Positions 52,039 through 60,728 of a stretch of DNA of 64,000 nucleotides are shown in pieces; within the stretch, counting starts at the first letter, position 1, and every line of letters begins with the position of its first letter. Source of the stretch: CAIWHR01 sp963781285 (GTDB taxonomy: Bacteria > Pseudomonadota > Gammaproteobacteria > Burkholderiales > Casimicrobiaceae); contig CAWAFI010000008.1 of NCBI GenBank assembly GCA_963781285.1, positions 310,001 to 374,000 on the forward strand, given 5' to 3'. Position numbers and translations under genes: made by a program. The notes beneath the pieces are model-generated. The model saw nothing but the letters and a program-made list of their open reading frames with translations. It was not told the origin of the DNA and searched no databases.

Positions 52039-52062
52039 CGTCGCCTGCCATTGTCACCGACG

Positions 52063-53247
52063 CTACGCGGCGTCAACTCCTGTCGTACCGACAAAGCGAT
52101 CGCGCCCGGCGGCCTTCGCGCGATAGAGAGCCGCGTCGGCCTGCTGTACCCAGAGCTCGACGTTCGTGATCGCAGGGCCGGCCTCGGCTGCGCCAAGGCT
52201 GACCGTGCAGCGCAAATCCGGAGCATCCTTGAGCACCAAGGTGTCCAGTTGCGTCCGGATGCGCTGCGCCACTTCCTCGGCGCCGGCAAGGTCCGTCTCC
52301 GGCAGCACCAGCATGAATTCGTCACCACCGTAGCGGGCCGGAGTATCGGTCGCACGACAGCACTGGCGCAGGATTTCCGCGACACCGCACAGCACTTCAT
52401 CCCCAGCCGGGTGACCGTAGCGGTCGTTGGCGGCCTTGAACTGGTCGATGTCGAGAATGACAAGCACCGCGGGCTGGCGAGTTCGTTTATGGCGCGCGAG
52501 CTCGAGTTCCGCGATTGCGAGGCACTGCCGGCGATTGCCGAGCCCGGTGAGCCCGTCGGTGTGGCCTATCTCGTCGAGGCGCCGGTTCTGATGGGCGACC
52601 TTGCGCACCAGCGCGTACGCGACCGCGCTGATCGCGAGCGGATAGATGACCAGGAAGGGCAGACTCGCGACGATGACCGGCATCGGGGTTGCGATCTCGA
52701 CCGGGAAGCCGAGCGCCGCCGAGGTCAGTGCGCACCCCGCCGCCAGCGAAGCGAGGGTCCGAGCAAGCAGCCGCATACCGCCCACGCTGATCTTGTCGAC
52801 CGCAAGCATCGTCAGCAGCAGCACGCTCGGTAGCAGATTGAACTGCATCACCGCGATCCACACGCCGCCGAGCGTCGAGTCAACGAGCAGATTGCGCAAC
52901 TCGGCTCGTCGCGGATCCGCGCTGTGCGTTGCCAGGAGCAACGCCGCATGCGGCCAGAAAAAGCCGTTCGCGACGAGCAGCAACCACCACGCTACGGGCT
53001 CTGCATGCAGGCGCAACACCGACGCGACACAGAAGAATCCGAGCCCGAGCCCCAGCGCGCGCAAGCGATGGATGCGCCGGACGAACCTCAGGTCGCGGAC
53101 GCGGTCCCCGCCGCGTGAATGCAGCGCGCGAGTGTCGCGGTCGTGGGATAACTGCTCTGGGCGCGAGCGATTGCTTCCGCGCGGCGTGGTGAAACGCGGG
53201 TGTCGCGCACGTCTCCGAAGGAGTAGTTGCGCGTTTTGGTAGGACAT
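52063..53247 (-). CDS. MASE2-like membrane diguanylate cyclase
   Basis: A 394-residue protein. The N-terminal half has several membrane spans (RLRALGLGLGFFCVASVL; WWLLLVANGFFWPHAALLL; LPFLVIYPLAISAVAYALV), in the layout of MASE2 sensors as in DgcC/AdrA. A coiled linker leads to a GGDEF domain (about 225-390) with TDGLTGLGNRR, the intact active site RYGGDEFMLVLPE and QADAALYRAKAAGRD. An I-site RxxD is not obvious. It should make c-di-GMP on a membrane signal. The start at 53247 lacks a clear ribosome site; an ATG at 53259 is close by. No partner gene is adjacent. Confidence 0.85.
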   Translation of the reverse strand: MSYQNAQLLLRRRARHPRFTTPRGSNRSRPEQLSHDRDTRALHSRGGDRVRDLRFVRRIHRLRALGLGLGFFCVASVLRLHAEPVAWWLLLVANGFFWPHAALLLATHSADPRRAELRNLLVDSTLGGVWIAVMQFNLLPSVLLLTMLAVDKISVGGMRLLARTLASLAAGCALTSAALGFPVEIATPMPVIVASLPFLVIYPLAISAVAYALVRKVAHQNRRLDEIGHTDGLTGLGNRRQCLAIAELELARHKRTRQPAVLVILDIDQFKAANDRYGHPAGDEVLCGVAEILRQCCRATDTPARYGGDEFMLVLPETDLAGAEEVAQRIRTQLDTLVLKDAPDLRCTVSLGAAEAGPAITNVELWVQQADAALYRAKAAGRDRFVGTTGVDAA

Positions 53248-53456
53248 TGTCGGCGACGGCATCAGCGCATTCCGGAAGGACCCGGTCGTGCCAGCGCTTC
53301 GCGGCGACGTGTGACGGCCGCCGGCAGTGCACCCGGCCCCGACCGAAAAGTGGGCTCCTACCGGATGGGCCTGCAATTACCTTGCCAAGGAGCGCCGTCG
53401 GTTGCTCTGGCCGGTGGCTTACTAGGCATCCCCGTGCGCGGGGCGCCTGCCTGCCA

Positions 53457-53831
53457 CTCACAACGCCTCGGCCTCCTCGCCTGTTGTAGCCATGCGAGTG
53501 CCAGGCCGTCGGCCTCGTTGCGCTGATTCGCATTTGCTCGCATCCCCACGCGCTACCCGCGCGCAGGGCCCCTGCTCGCTGCTCACAGCGTCTCGGCCTC
53601 CTCGCCTGTTGTAGCCATGCGAATGCCAGGCCGTCGGCCTCGTTGCGCTGATTCGCATTTGCTCGCATCCCCACGCGCTACCCGCGCGCAGGGCCCCTGC
53701 TCGCTGCTCACAGCGTCTCGGCCTCCTCGCCTGTTGTAGCCATGCGAATGCCAGGCCGTCGGCCTCGTTGCGCTGATTCGCATTTGCTCGCATCCCCACG
53801 CGCTACCCGCGCGCAGGGCCCCTGCTCGCTG
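53457..53831. repeat. Three tandem 125-base repeats
   Basis: Copies at 53457-53581, 53582-53706 and 53707-53831 are nearly identical (unit starts CTCACA[AG]CGYCTCGGCC). A partial start of a fourth unit follows (53832) and a degraded unit end precedes the first. Since 125 is not a multiple of three the repeat is not a protein repeat. Each unit reads as an open frame on the minus strand in all frames, so chance ORFs appear but none has a start or ribosome site. The array lies directly downstream of the SDR gene. Confidence 0.9.
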
Positions 53832-53832
53832 C

Positions 53833-54597
53833 TCACAACGCTACCGACATTCCGCCGTCGATGGTGATGAGTTGGCCGGTGATGTAATCGGCAGCATGCG
53901 ACGCGAGGAACACCGCCAGTCCGCCGATCTCGTCGGGCTGGCCCCAGCGCCCGGCGGGCGTGCGCTTCACCACCCACGCGTTGAATTCGGCGTTGTCGAT
54001 AAGCGCGCGATTCATCTCGGTGGCGAAATAGCCGGGCGCGATCGCGTTGACCTGGATGTTGTGCGGCGCCAGCTCCACCGCCATTCCACGCGTCAACTGC
54101 CGTACACCGCCTTTCGCCGCGGTGTACGGAACGACCGTGGGTCGCGCGAGCTCGCTCATCAGCGATGCGATGTGGATGATCTTGCCCGCTTTGCGCGTGA
54201 TCATCGCCGGCAGCACCGCCTGCGAAACGAGAAAGGGCGCCGTCAGGTTGGTCGCGATGATGTCGTCCCAATCCTGCTGCCTGAAATCGACGAGCGCATT
54301 GCGGCGCTGGATGCCGGCATTGTTGACGAGAATGTCGAGGTGACCGTACGACTCCTCGAGCCCGGCGATGCTGCGGCGAATCGCGCCGGCGTCGGTCACG
54401 TCGAATACGGCCGTCGATGCGGCAAGGCCTGCGTTGACGAGTGCGTTTGCGGCGGCGGCAAGTTCCGCCGGTCTGCGGCCATTGAGGACGACCGTCGCGC
54501 CTGCCTGCGCGAGTCCTTTCGCAATCGCGAAGCCGAGACCCCGATAGGCGCCGGTGACGAGCGCCACTTTTCCGGTGAGATCGAAGGGACCTGACAT
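53833..54597 (-). CDS. Short-chain dehydrogenase/reductase, gluconate-5-dehydrogenase-like
   Basis: A 254-residue classical SDR. The NAD(P) motif is TGAYRGLGFAIA; NNAG and the Ser are in LVNNAGIQRRN and IHIASLMSE, and the catalytic Tyr and Lys in YTAAKGG. The C-terminal GQLITIDGGMSVAL closes the fold. The likeness to 5-keto-D-gluconate 5-reductase (IdnO/Ga5DH) is a family impression. GGGGAGGA lies eight bases before the ATG at 54597. Tandem 125-base repeats begin at the stop codon. The gene is followed upstream by vapC on the same strand. Confidence 0.88.
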   Translation of the reverse strand: MSGPFDLTGKVALVTGAYRGLGFAIAKGLAQAGATVVLNGRRPAELAAAANALVNAGLAASTAVFDVTDAGAIRRSIAGLEESYGHLDILVNNAGIQRRNALVDFRQQDWDDIIATNLTAPFLVSQAVLPAMITRKAGKIIHIASLMSELARPTVVPYTAAKGGVRQLTRGMAVELAPHNIQVNAIAPGYFATEMNRALIDNAEFNAWVVKRTPAGRWGQPDEIGGLAVFLASHAADYITGQLITIDGGMSVAL

Positions 54598-54684
54598 GGC
54601 AATCCTCCCCAGGATGGATTGGCCTCGCAGGATGGTAACGCGCCAGGCGGCCACGAAGCTTGCCTGGACCTGTTTTTCAAGGGA

Positions 54685-55062
54685 TCAAGCCGCCGCGAGT
54701 ACGAGGCCCCAGGCAACAAAGCGGCGAAATTCGTCCGTATTCGCAGTCGCAAGGGGCGCATCGCCGGTGAGGGCGATCGCCGCGATCATGCAGTCGACCA
54801 ACGATCCCCGGTGTCGTCCGCTGCGATGGTAAAGCTCGGCCGCGACCCGCGCCTCCTCGTCGCGGAAAGGCGCCCGCTCGGCGATGATCTGCGCCACGAT
54901 GGGGAGGTGCTCTTCGGCGACCGGTCCGCAAAGGAACTCGGTCCACGCCACCGCGCTCATGGCCAGCGTCTCGTCCTCCTTGAGCCACCGCCGCAAGGTG
55001 CGATCCTGTCTCGAACCCCGCACCAACGCCCGGATCAGAAAGCTGGTGTCGAGGTGGATCAT
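54685..55062 (-). CDS. vapC: VapC-type PIN-domain toxin
   Basis: A 125-residue PIN ribonuclease. Acidic metal residues are visible as Asp5 (MIHLDTSFLIRAL), Glu in AWTEFLCG, Asp in GSLVDCMIAA and Asp in ATANTDEFRRF, the complete four-acid centre of VapC. Toxins of this class cut RNA, often tRNA or rRNA loops. Its start overlaps the stop of the antitoxin gene by four bases (ATGA), the standard order antitoxin then toxin. The pair sits in the region between pdeM and the Lhr-like helicase and is typical of mobile or stabilising cassettes. Confidence 0.92.
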   Translation of the reverse strand: MIHLDTSFLIRALVRGSRQDRTLRRWLKEDETLAMSAVAWTEFLCGPVAEEHLPIVAQIIAERAPFRDEEARVAAELYHRSGRHRGSLVDCMIAAIALTGDAPLATANTDEFRRFVAWGLVLAAA

Positions 55063-55337
55063 CGCTTTCGGCGACGGGTTACCGACGCGCGGCGTTCGGT
55101 GCGCACCTCATCTTGCCAGCGAGCCGCCGACGGATGGGTCATCCGCAGCCCTCGCTGCAGGGCGTCGAGCGCCGCCAACCTCTGGCCGCCAGTGGGCGCC
55201 GCCTGTCCGGCAACCGAGCGAATCGCGCGCCGCAATGCTTCCGATTTGGTCACTCGCCAGTGGCGCGCCACGGCTTCCAGCGTGCGGACGGTTTCAACGT
55301 CGAGCGAGTACGTCGATTTGATCGTGGTTACGGCCAT
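55059..55337 (-). CDS. vapB: Ribbon-helix-helix antitoxin (VapB-type)
   Basis: A 92-residue antitoxin. The N-terminal ribbon-helix-helix (IKSTYSLDVETVRTLEAVARHWRVTKSEALRRAIRSV) binds DNA as a dimer; the C-terminal part is extended and basic and would wrap the VapC toxin. Three copies of GGCCATA overlap and precede its start, the first spanning the ATG. So autorepression by VapB or the VapBC complex is expected. It overlaps vapC by four bases. Confidence 0.9.
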   Translation of the reverse strand: MAVTTIKSTYSLDVETVRTLEAVARHWRVTKSEALRRAIRSVAGQAAPTGGQRLAALDALQRGLRMTHPSAARWQDEVRTERRASVTRRRKR

Positions 55338-55358
55338 ACGGCCATAATAGGGCCATAA
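55332..55358. promoter_or_regulatory. VapBC operator: three GGCCATA repeats
   Basis: GGCCATA occurs at 55332-55338, 55340-55346 and 55351-55357 in the same orientation, spacings of 8 and 11 bases. The first covers the antitoxin start codon. Direct repeats of this size are a common target for ribbon-helix-helix antitoxins. Confidence 0.65.
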
Positions 55359-55451
55359 CCTCGCTGCGTCAACCCATGCCTTTTCATTTCCAGGAGCGTG
55401 AACGACCGGGAAGCGGCCCTCCGCGGCCGATGCGCGCAGCGTCGATAAGCG

Positions 55452-57971
55452 TCAGGGCGCGGACTGCGCCGCTGCTTCGAGTTCTGCGACCATGCGCGCC
55501 ACACGCACGTCCAACGCCTCGGTCGTCATCGCGTCGCGAAACATCTCGACCAGCAGCGGAAAGGCAAACGGCGTTGGTCGCGCCGGTCGCGTGAGCAGCA
55601 AGCGGCTTCCGCGCAGCCGCGCGAGCGCGGCTGCGATCCGGGGCGCTTCGAGTCGCCGCTCCAGCACTTCGCGGATTGCCTGCTTGAGCAGCAGGTTATC
55701 GGGATCGTACTCGGCGAAGACTTCGTAGAAGAGCGCCGAGGACGCCTGCAGGTGCCGCGCCGGATGCGGCTCGCCGGGATAGCCCTGGAAGACGAGGCCC
55801 GCGACCCGCGCGATCTCGCGGAACTGGCGGCGACCGAGTTCGGCGGCGTTGAGGCCGGCGAGGATGTCGGCCTCGACATTCGGCGCGGCGAGCAGTCGGC
55901 CGAGGTCGCCGATCGAAAACGAAACCGGTGCCGGGGAGAGCAGGCCGAAGCCGTAATCGTTGGCGGTAAGGCTGAACGTGCGCGGTGTCGTACGCGAGAG
56001 CCGGTACGAGAACAGCGTCGCGAGCCCGAGATGCGCGAGCCGTCCTTCGAACGGGTAGAAGAAGAGACCGTGGCCTTCGCGTGTCGCGATGCACTCGACC
56101 AGCCATTCGTTGTCGGCGGGCAGCGCCGACCAGCGCCGCTGCAGTTCGAGCAGCGGTCGTACCAGCGAGAGTTCCGGCGATGCATAGGCGCCGCGCTTCG
56201 CATCCGCGATCAGGCGTCGTGTTGCACTCGCCAGTTGCGTGGACAGCGCCATCCGGCCGCCGGTCCAGCGCGGCACGAGCGTCGCCTTCGCCGGCGCGGG
56301 CTTTACCCACGCGGTCAGCTCGCGCACGCGTACGAACTCGAGCACGCGGCCCGCGAAAACGAAGCAGTCGCCGGGAGCGAGCCGCGCGATGAAGCCCTCC
56401 TCGACGTGGCCGAGGCTCGTGCCATTCCTGAAGCGTACGGTGATGCTCGCCTCGGAGACGATCGTGCCGATGCCGATCCGGTGCCGGCGAGCGATCGCCG
56501 CGTCGGGGACCCGCGCGATACCGTCGTCGTCGATAACGACCCGGCGATACTCGGGGTACGCGTTGAGGCTTCCGCCGCCATGGACGACGAAGTCCAGCGC
56601 GAACTGCCACTCGCCGGCGGTGAGATCGCGATAGGCGTGCGTGCCGCGGATTTCGGCGACGAGGTCGTCGGGCCGAAACCCGCCGCCCAGCGCGCAGGTA
56701 ACGAGATGCTGGACGAGGACATCCTGCGGTTTGTCGAGCGGTTCGCGCGCCTCGATCGCGCGCGCCGCTGCGGCTTCACGCGCCGCGGCAGCTTCGACGA
56801 GTTCCAGCGCCTGCGCCGGCACGACCGTGACCCGCGACGTCGCGCCGGGCTGGTGGCCGCTGCGGCCGGCGCGCTGGAGCAGGCGGGCGACGCCTTTCGG
56901 GCTGCCGATCTGCAACACCTGGTCCACTGGCGCGAAATCGACGCCGAGGTCGAGGCTCGACGTGCACACGACCGCGCGCAGTTTCCCGTCGCGCAATCCG
57001 TCCTCGACCCAGTCGCGCACGCCGCGCTCGAGCGAGCCGTGATGGAGCGCGATCTGGCCCGCCCAGTCGGGGCGCGCGTCGAGGAGCGCCTGATACCAGA
57101 TCTCGGTCTGCGAGCGGACGTTGGTGAACACGAGCGTCGTGTTCGCACGCTCGATCGCGCGGATGACCTCGGGCAGGAGTTTCAAGCCGATGTGCCCGGC
57201 CCACGGAAAACGCTCGATCGTCTTGGGCCGCAAGCTGTCGATGACGATCGCCTTGGTATCGATGCCCTTCACCACGGTCGCGCGATCCCGCCGCTGCGGT
57301 CCGACGAGGGCCGACAGCGCGTCGTCGAGATTGGCAAGGGTGGCCGACAATCCCCACACCTTCAGCGCCGGTCGTGCGCCGAAAAGCCGGGCCAGTGCCA
57401 GCTCCGTCTGCACGCCGCGCTTCGTCGACAGGAGCTCGTGCCACTCGTCGACGACGACCGTGTCGAGATGTGCGAAGCGCTCGCGCCAGTCGGCGCGGGC
57501 GAGGAAGAGCGTCAGGCTCTCCGGGGTGGTGACGAGCGCGGTCGGCAGTTGCTTTGCCTGCCGCGTGCGCGCGCCGGCTGCGGTGTCGCCGGTGCGCACG
57601 TCGACGGTCCAGCAAGGGGAGAGCGCTGCGGCGGCGCGGGCAAGTGCGAGCCCGGTGTCCGACGCGAGCGCGCGCAGCGGCGTGATCCACAGCAACGCCA
57701 GCGGCGGCGGTTTGCCTGGCGCCCCCGTGGCGCCGAACACGAGCGGTGGCAGCGCCGCGGCATACGTCTTGCCCATGCCTGTCGGTGCGTGGACGAGGCC
57801 TGACTCGCCGCGCGCGCAGGCGGCCCAGACGCTTTCCTGAAACGGGAAGGGCGCCATGCCCTGCGCGGCAAACCACGCGCGGGCGTCCGCAAACGCGTCC
57901 ACGAGGTCAGGGCGCGCTGCGAGAGGACCCGGGGCGGAGACAACATCCTGGAGGAAGGGGGAGGGCGGCAC
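55452..57971 (-). CDS. Ligase-associated DEXH-box (Lhr-like) helicase
   Basis: An 839-residue superfamily 2 helicase of the ligase-associated DNA-damage-response type (Lhr-core). The N-terminal RecA domain has Walker A APTGMGKT (62-69), WITPLRALASDT, the DEWH box (175-178) and WGLSATLANL (motif III). The second RecA domain shows VVCTSSLDLGVDF and the motif VI segment QRAGRSGHQPGATS. A winged-helix and the Lhr-core domain follow to about 839. In other genomes it works with an ATP ligase, an exonuclease and PdeM; here only PdeM is visible, 4.4 kb downstream on the same strand. The start is GTG at 57971; a Met at residue 39 is an alternative. Confidence 0.92.
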   Translation of the reverse strand: MPPSPFLQDVVSAPGPLAARPDLVDAFADARAWFAAQGMAPFPFQESVWAACARGESGLVHAPTGMGKTYAAALPPLVFGATGAPGKPPPLALLWITPLRALASDTGLALARAAAALSPCWTVDVRTGDTAAGARTRQAKQLPTALVTTPESLTLFLARADWRERFAHLDTVVVDEWHELLSTKRGVQTELALARLFGARPALKVWGLSATLANLDDALSALVGPQRRDRATVVKGIDTKAIVIDSLRPKTIERFPWAGHIGLKLLPEVIRAIERANTTLVFTNVRSQTEIWYQALLDARPDWAGQIALHHGSLERGVRDWVEDGLRDGKLRAVVCTSSLDLGVDFAPVDQVLQIGSPKGVARLLQRAGRSGHQPGATSRVTVVPAQALELVEAAAAREAAAARAIEAREPLDKPQDVLVQHLVTCALGGGFRPDDLVAEIRGTHAYRDLTAGEWQFALDFVVHGGGSLNAYPEYRRVVIDDDGIARVPDAAIARRHRIGIGTIVSEASITVRFRNGTSLGHVEEGFIARLAPGDCFVFAGRVLEFVRVRELTAWVKPAPAKATLVPRWTGGRMALSTQLASATRRLIADAKRGAYASPELSLVRPLLELQRRWSALPADNEWLVECIATREGHGLFFYPFEGRLAHLGLATLFSYRLSRTTPRTFSLTANDYGFGLLSPAPVSFSIGDLGRLLAAPNVEADILAGLNAAELGRRQFREIARVAGLVFQGYPGEPHPARHLQASSALFYEVFAEYDPDNLLLKQAIREVLERRLEAPRIAAALARLRGSRLLLTRPARPTPFAFPLLVEMFRDAMTTEALDVRVARMVAELEAAAQSAP

Positions 57972-58324
57972 GCCGATAGTCTAGTGCAATGCCCGTTCGG
58001 TTTCGCCCGGTACCTTCCTCTGGACGCGCCATGCGCCGACGTCCCGTCCTCCCGATTCCCTACAACGCAATCGGATCTATCTTATGTGCGTGTTCCATTG
58101 CGCGCTATAGGCTTAGGTCATAAGCGCAAACGGAGACGATTCGATGGCGAGCTCCGGAAGGTTTCGTAGCACCGGCATGAGAGCCGGGCCGGGTACACGC
58201 ATTGGCATGGTGATTGCCTCTTTTACTCGCAACTGCTCCGAAGCGGTCGTATTGAGGCGCAATTTGCCGCATCGCTCCATGCGGTCGAGTAATTGTTGCT
58301 CGGTATGAGCGGAAAGGAATGAAA
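57972..58324. other. Intergenic region with the sigma-54 promoter of the stress island
   Basis: No gene was recognised in these 353 bases. The sequence 58050-58130 is relatively AT-rich. The sigma-54 match at 58203 is the main feature, and the ribosome site AAAGGA for DUF1328 is at the right end. Confidence 0.6.
58203..58218 (+). promoter_or_regulatory. Sigma-54 promoter match before DUF1328
   Basis: TGGCATG (58203-58209), GTGA, TTGC (58214-58217) and C: GG and GC are ten bases apart, matching the consensus at all but one of the core positions. The distance to the start codon is about 105 bases. Confidence 0.7.
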
Positions 58325-58492
58325 ATGTTGCATTACGCCGTCGTATTTTTTGTCGTTGCGATCATCGCGGCCATATTCGGCTTTACGGGCCTCGCGGCCG
58401 GCGCCGCGGAGATTGCCAAGATCCTGTTCTTCATTTTCCTGGTCCTGTTTATCGTCTCGCTGGTCGCCGGTCTTTTCCGTCGTGGCGGTTAG
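58325..58492 (+). CDS. DUF1328 (YtjA) small membrane protein
   Basis: A 55-residue protein with two membrane segments: AVVFFVVAIIAAIFGFTGLAAGAAEIAKILFFIFLVLFIVSLVAGLF, written here as two short runs, is the typical DUF1328/YtjA pattern, with the loop FTGLAAGAAEIAK. The family is induced by general stress in proteobacteria. AAAGGA lies seven bases before this ATG; another Met two codons earlier exists. It opens the stress island and has a sigma-54 match upstream. The lipoprotein gene follows after 30 bases. Confidence 0.9.
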   Translation: MLHYAVVFFVVAIIAAIFGFTGLAAGAAEIAKILFFIFLVLFIVSLVAGLFRRGG

Positions 58493-58522
58493 CGCAAAGC
58501 GGTCAGTCCGCGAGGATCCATC

Positions 58523-58867
58523 ATGAAACGCTTGCTGCGTTATGCACTATGCGGAATAGCGCCGATCGCGATGCTCGGTTTGGGAGCATGCGATCGTGCT
58601 CCGGTCCAGGCGCAAGAAGCGCCACGGGTCTCTGCAACCACCCCGGCAGCGACGGCGACGGGGGATCCCACACCGAAGCCGAGCGAGGTATTCAAGGAAG
58701 GCGCCCCGCCGGAGAAGACGACGACGCACGCCGACCGCCCTGATCCCCTGGCGCCGATGACCAAGCAGGAAGAAGCGATGGCGATGCCGAAGGCCGGGCA
58801 GGCAAACGACCACTCGAATCCCTCGGCGCAACCCGCAACACCGGAGCGGACGCAGCCGCAACGCTGA
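58523..58867 (+). CDS. Small Pro/Thr-rich lipoprotein
   Basis: A 114-residue lipoprotein. The signal peptide ends in GLGACDRAP (lipobox Cys about residue 23); the mature part is disordered, rich in Pro, Thr, Ala and charged residues, with repeats like PAATATGDPTPKPSE. No domain can be named. It follows DUF1328 by 30 bases and precedes the AI-2E exporter, so it is probably co-transcribed from the upstream sigma-54 promoter. Such linkers often tether factors to the outer membrane or span the periplasm. Confidence 0.7.
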   Translation: MKRLLRYALCGIAPIAMLGLGACDRAPVQAQEAPRVSATTPAATATGDPTPKPSEVFKEGAPPEKTTTHADRPDPLAPMTKQEEAMAMPKAGQANDHSNPSAQPATPERTQPQR

Positions 58868-59019
58868 TTGCGACTGCCGCTCGGGGATGCGAGCGGCTGG
58901 TGACATGGGGGCGCGCAACCTACGCTCCCGGAGGTTCCGGATTACCACTTGAGCCGCGCCCCCGGAACCTTCGGGGCGTGCGGCGCATGCCGTCGGTCAA
59001 CGCTCGCAAGGGGACAGCA

Positions 59020-60189
59020 ATGGACCGGAACACGATCAGCACGAAAGTGGCCGTCGCGGTGCCTCCGCGCGGGGGGGAAACGGAACCGAACGCACCGCCG
59101 GCGCCAGCTACCGGGCGCACGATCGCGCTCACCGTCATCGCAGTGATTGTCGTCCTTTTCGCGGTGCGAATGGCGGCGGCGTTCCTGATTCCGCTGCTGC
59201 TGAGCGTGTTTCTGAGCTATGCGCTGACACCGGTCGTGGCGCGGATGGCGCAACATGGTGTTCCCCGCGTGCTCGGCGCGGCGATCGCCGTTGTCCTGGT
59301 TGTCGTCATCTTGTCTGCGGCGGTCTATCGGGTCGCAAACGATGCAACGGAGGTGCTGGAGCAGATTCCGGCGGCCGTCCAGCGATTGCGCATCTCGGTG
59401 ATCGACGCGCAGCGGCTGGGTGCTGGTCCGCTGGAGAATGTCAAACGCGCGGCGACGGAGCTGGAGAAGCTCGCGAGTGCCGCTTCGCCCGCTCCTGCGA
59501 CGTCGGCGCCGCGCGCACGCGCGCCAGCGCCCGACTATTGGGTCGACATTCGCTCGATGCTGCTCTTGGGGACGAGCAATGTGTTCATCGCCCTCGGGCA
59601 GATCCTGTCCGCGCTGTTTCTGACGTTCTTCCTGCTGGCTGCGGGCGATAGCTTCCGCCGCAAATTCGTCTCGGCGATGGGGCCCTCGATGGCCCGGCGC
59701 AAGAAGGCGCTGCTGATTCTGGAAGACGTCAACAAGCTGAATCAGCACTACTTCGCCGTCGTACTGGGAGTCAATATCGCCGTCGGCATCGCCACGGGGC
59801 TGGGACTGTACGCCATCGGGCTGGAGCGGCCGATGGTTTGGGGGCTAGGCGCGGCTGTCCTTCATACGATCCCCTATCTCGGCTCGGCGCTGGTCGGCGG
59901 CGCCGCGGCGCTGGTCGCGTACGGGCAGTTCGGAACCTGGGAAGCCGCCTTGTTGGCAGGAAGCTTGCCGATTGTCGTCGCCGCCATTCTGGGGATCGGT
60001 CTGCAAACCTGGCTGATGGGCCGCGCTGCCCGGATGAGCTCGCCTGCGGTCTTCCTGTCGCTGATGTTCTGGGGGATGGTGTGGGGCGGATGGGGCCTCT
60101 TGCTCGCGGTGCCCATCATGGTGGCGGCAAAAACCGCTTGCGACCACGTGGAGCGTCTCAAGCCCGTCGGGGCGATGTTCGGCCCCTGA
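59020..60189 (+). CDS. AI-2E-family (PerM-like) transporter
   Basis: A 389-residue membrane protein of the AI-2 exporter family. Spans include TVIAVIVVLFAVRMAAAFLI, LGAAIAVVLVVVILSAAVY, a long alpha-helical linker (VEVLEQIPAAVQRLRIS to ATELEKLASAASPAP), LGQILSALFLTFFLLAAG and the C-terminal WGLGAAVLHTIPYLGSALVGGAAALVAYGQFG motif typical of the family. Members export autoinducer-2 or ions; most are untested. AAGGGGA precedes the ATG at 59020. It lies 152 bases after the lipoprotein gene. Confidence 0.9.
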   Translation: MDRNTISTKVAVAVPPRGGETEPNAPPAPATGRTIALTVIAVIVVLFAVRMAAAFLIPLLLSVFLSYALTPVVARMAQHGVPRVLGAAIAVVLVVVILSAAVYRVANDATEVLEQIPAAVQRLRISVIDAQRLGAGPLENVKRAATELEKLASAASPAPATSAPRARAPAPDYWVDIRSMLLLGTSNVFIALGQILSALFLTFFLLAAGDSFRRKFVSAMGPSMARRKKALLILEDVNKLNQHYFAVVLGVNIAVGIATGLGLYAIGLERPMVWGLGAAVLHTIPYLGSALVGGAAALVAYGQFGTWEAALLAGSLPIVVAAILGIGLQTWLMGRAARMSSPAVFLSLMFWGMVWGGWGLLLAVPIMVAAKTACDHVERLKPVGAMFGP

Positions 60190-60305
60190 TGGCGATGACG
60201 GTTGTGGAACGATTTACATCTTGCCGCAGAGGTGGCTGCCCGCCATTGCAAGCGGCGTCGGGAGAGGGCTGCGGCAACCTCCTGTTTCCCCAATGACTAT
60301 TGATC

Positions 60306-60321
60306 TGGCACACCCGTTGCT
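60306..60321 (+). promoter_or_regulatory. Sigma-54 promoter match before DUF3309
   Basis: TGGCACA (60306-60312), CCCG, TTGC (60317-60320) and T match the -24/-12 consensus at 15 of 16 informative positions. It lies 43 bases before the DUF3309 start, a good distance for transcription to begin around 60332. Confidence 0.78.
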
Positions 60322-60363
60322 GACTACGATGTGATGGTCGCGAGGACCGAAGGAGGAAACGCT

Positions 60364-60522
60364 ATGACTCTCGGAACAATTCTGCTGATCGTGCTGATCC
60401 TGGCGCTGCTGGGAGCATTGCCGTCCTGGCCTTACAGTCGTGGTTGGGGTTACGGTCCGAGCGGTATCGCCGGCGTCGTCGTCCTGATCATCATCGTACT
60501 GATCTTGATGGGGCGCATTTAG
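60364..60522 (+). CDS. DUF3309 small membrane protein
   Basis: A 52-residue protein of family DUF3309: TILLIVLILALLGALPSWPYS is a membrane helix, then a Gly/Tyr/Ser turn GWGYGPSGIAG and a second helix VVVLIIIVLILMGRI. AGGAGG lies eight bases before the ATG. DUF3309 proteins occur beside stress-induced BON and DUF883 genes in many betaproteobacteria. The function is unknown. The sigma-54 match just upstream and the neighbouring genes fit an envelope-stress role. Confidence 0.88.
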   Translation: MTLGTILLIVLILALLGALPSWPYSRGWGYGPSGIAGVVVLIIIVLILMGRI

Positions 60523-60728
60523 CGACGTTCCGCTCGCCGGCCGGCGATGCTTCCGCGCGCGGTCAAGCTCTTAATCGGGGAATCGGGTGGTGCGAACTGG
60601 TCGCAGCACCTCCCGCCGCGTGTCGGTGCTCGTCCTACAGCGGAATCCGCCAGTACCCAATACCTGCTGTGAACGGATCTGCCTACACTCTGTGCTGGAA
60701 TTTCATGGGACCGTTGCTGCGCCCACCG

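Noticed and set aside
53357..53800. Minus-strand reading frames inside the tandem repeats, giving repeated peptide blocks
   Set aside because: The unit is 125 bases, so the repeats shift frame each time; peptides look repeated in each frame only because the DNA is repeated. No start or ribosome site supports a gene.
55752..57803. A 683-residue plus-strand frame across the helicase gene
   Set aside because: It is a high-GC shadow of the Lhr-like helicase; composition is Arg/Glu/Ala-rich with no domain.
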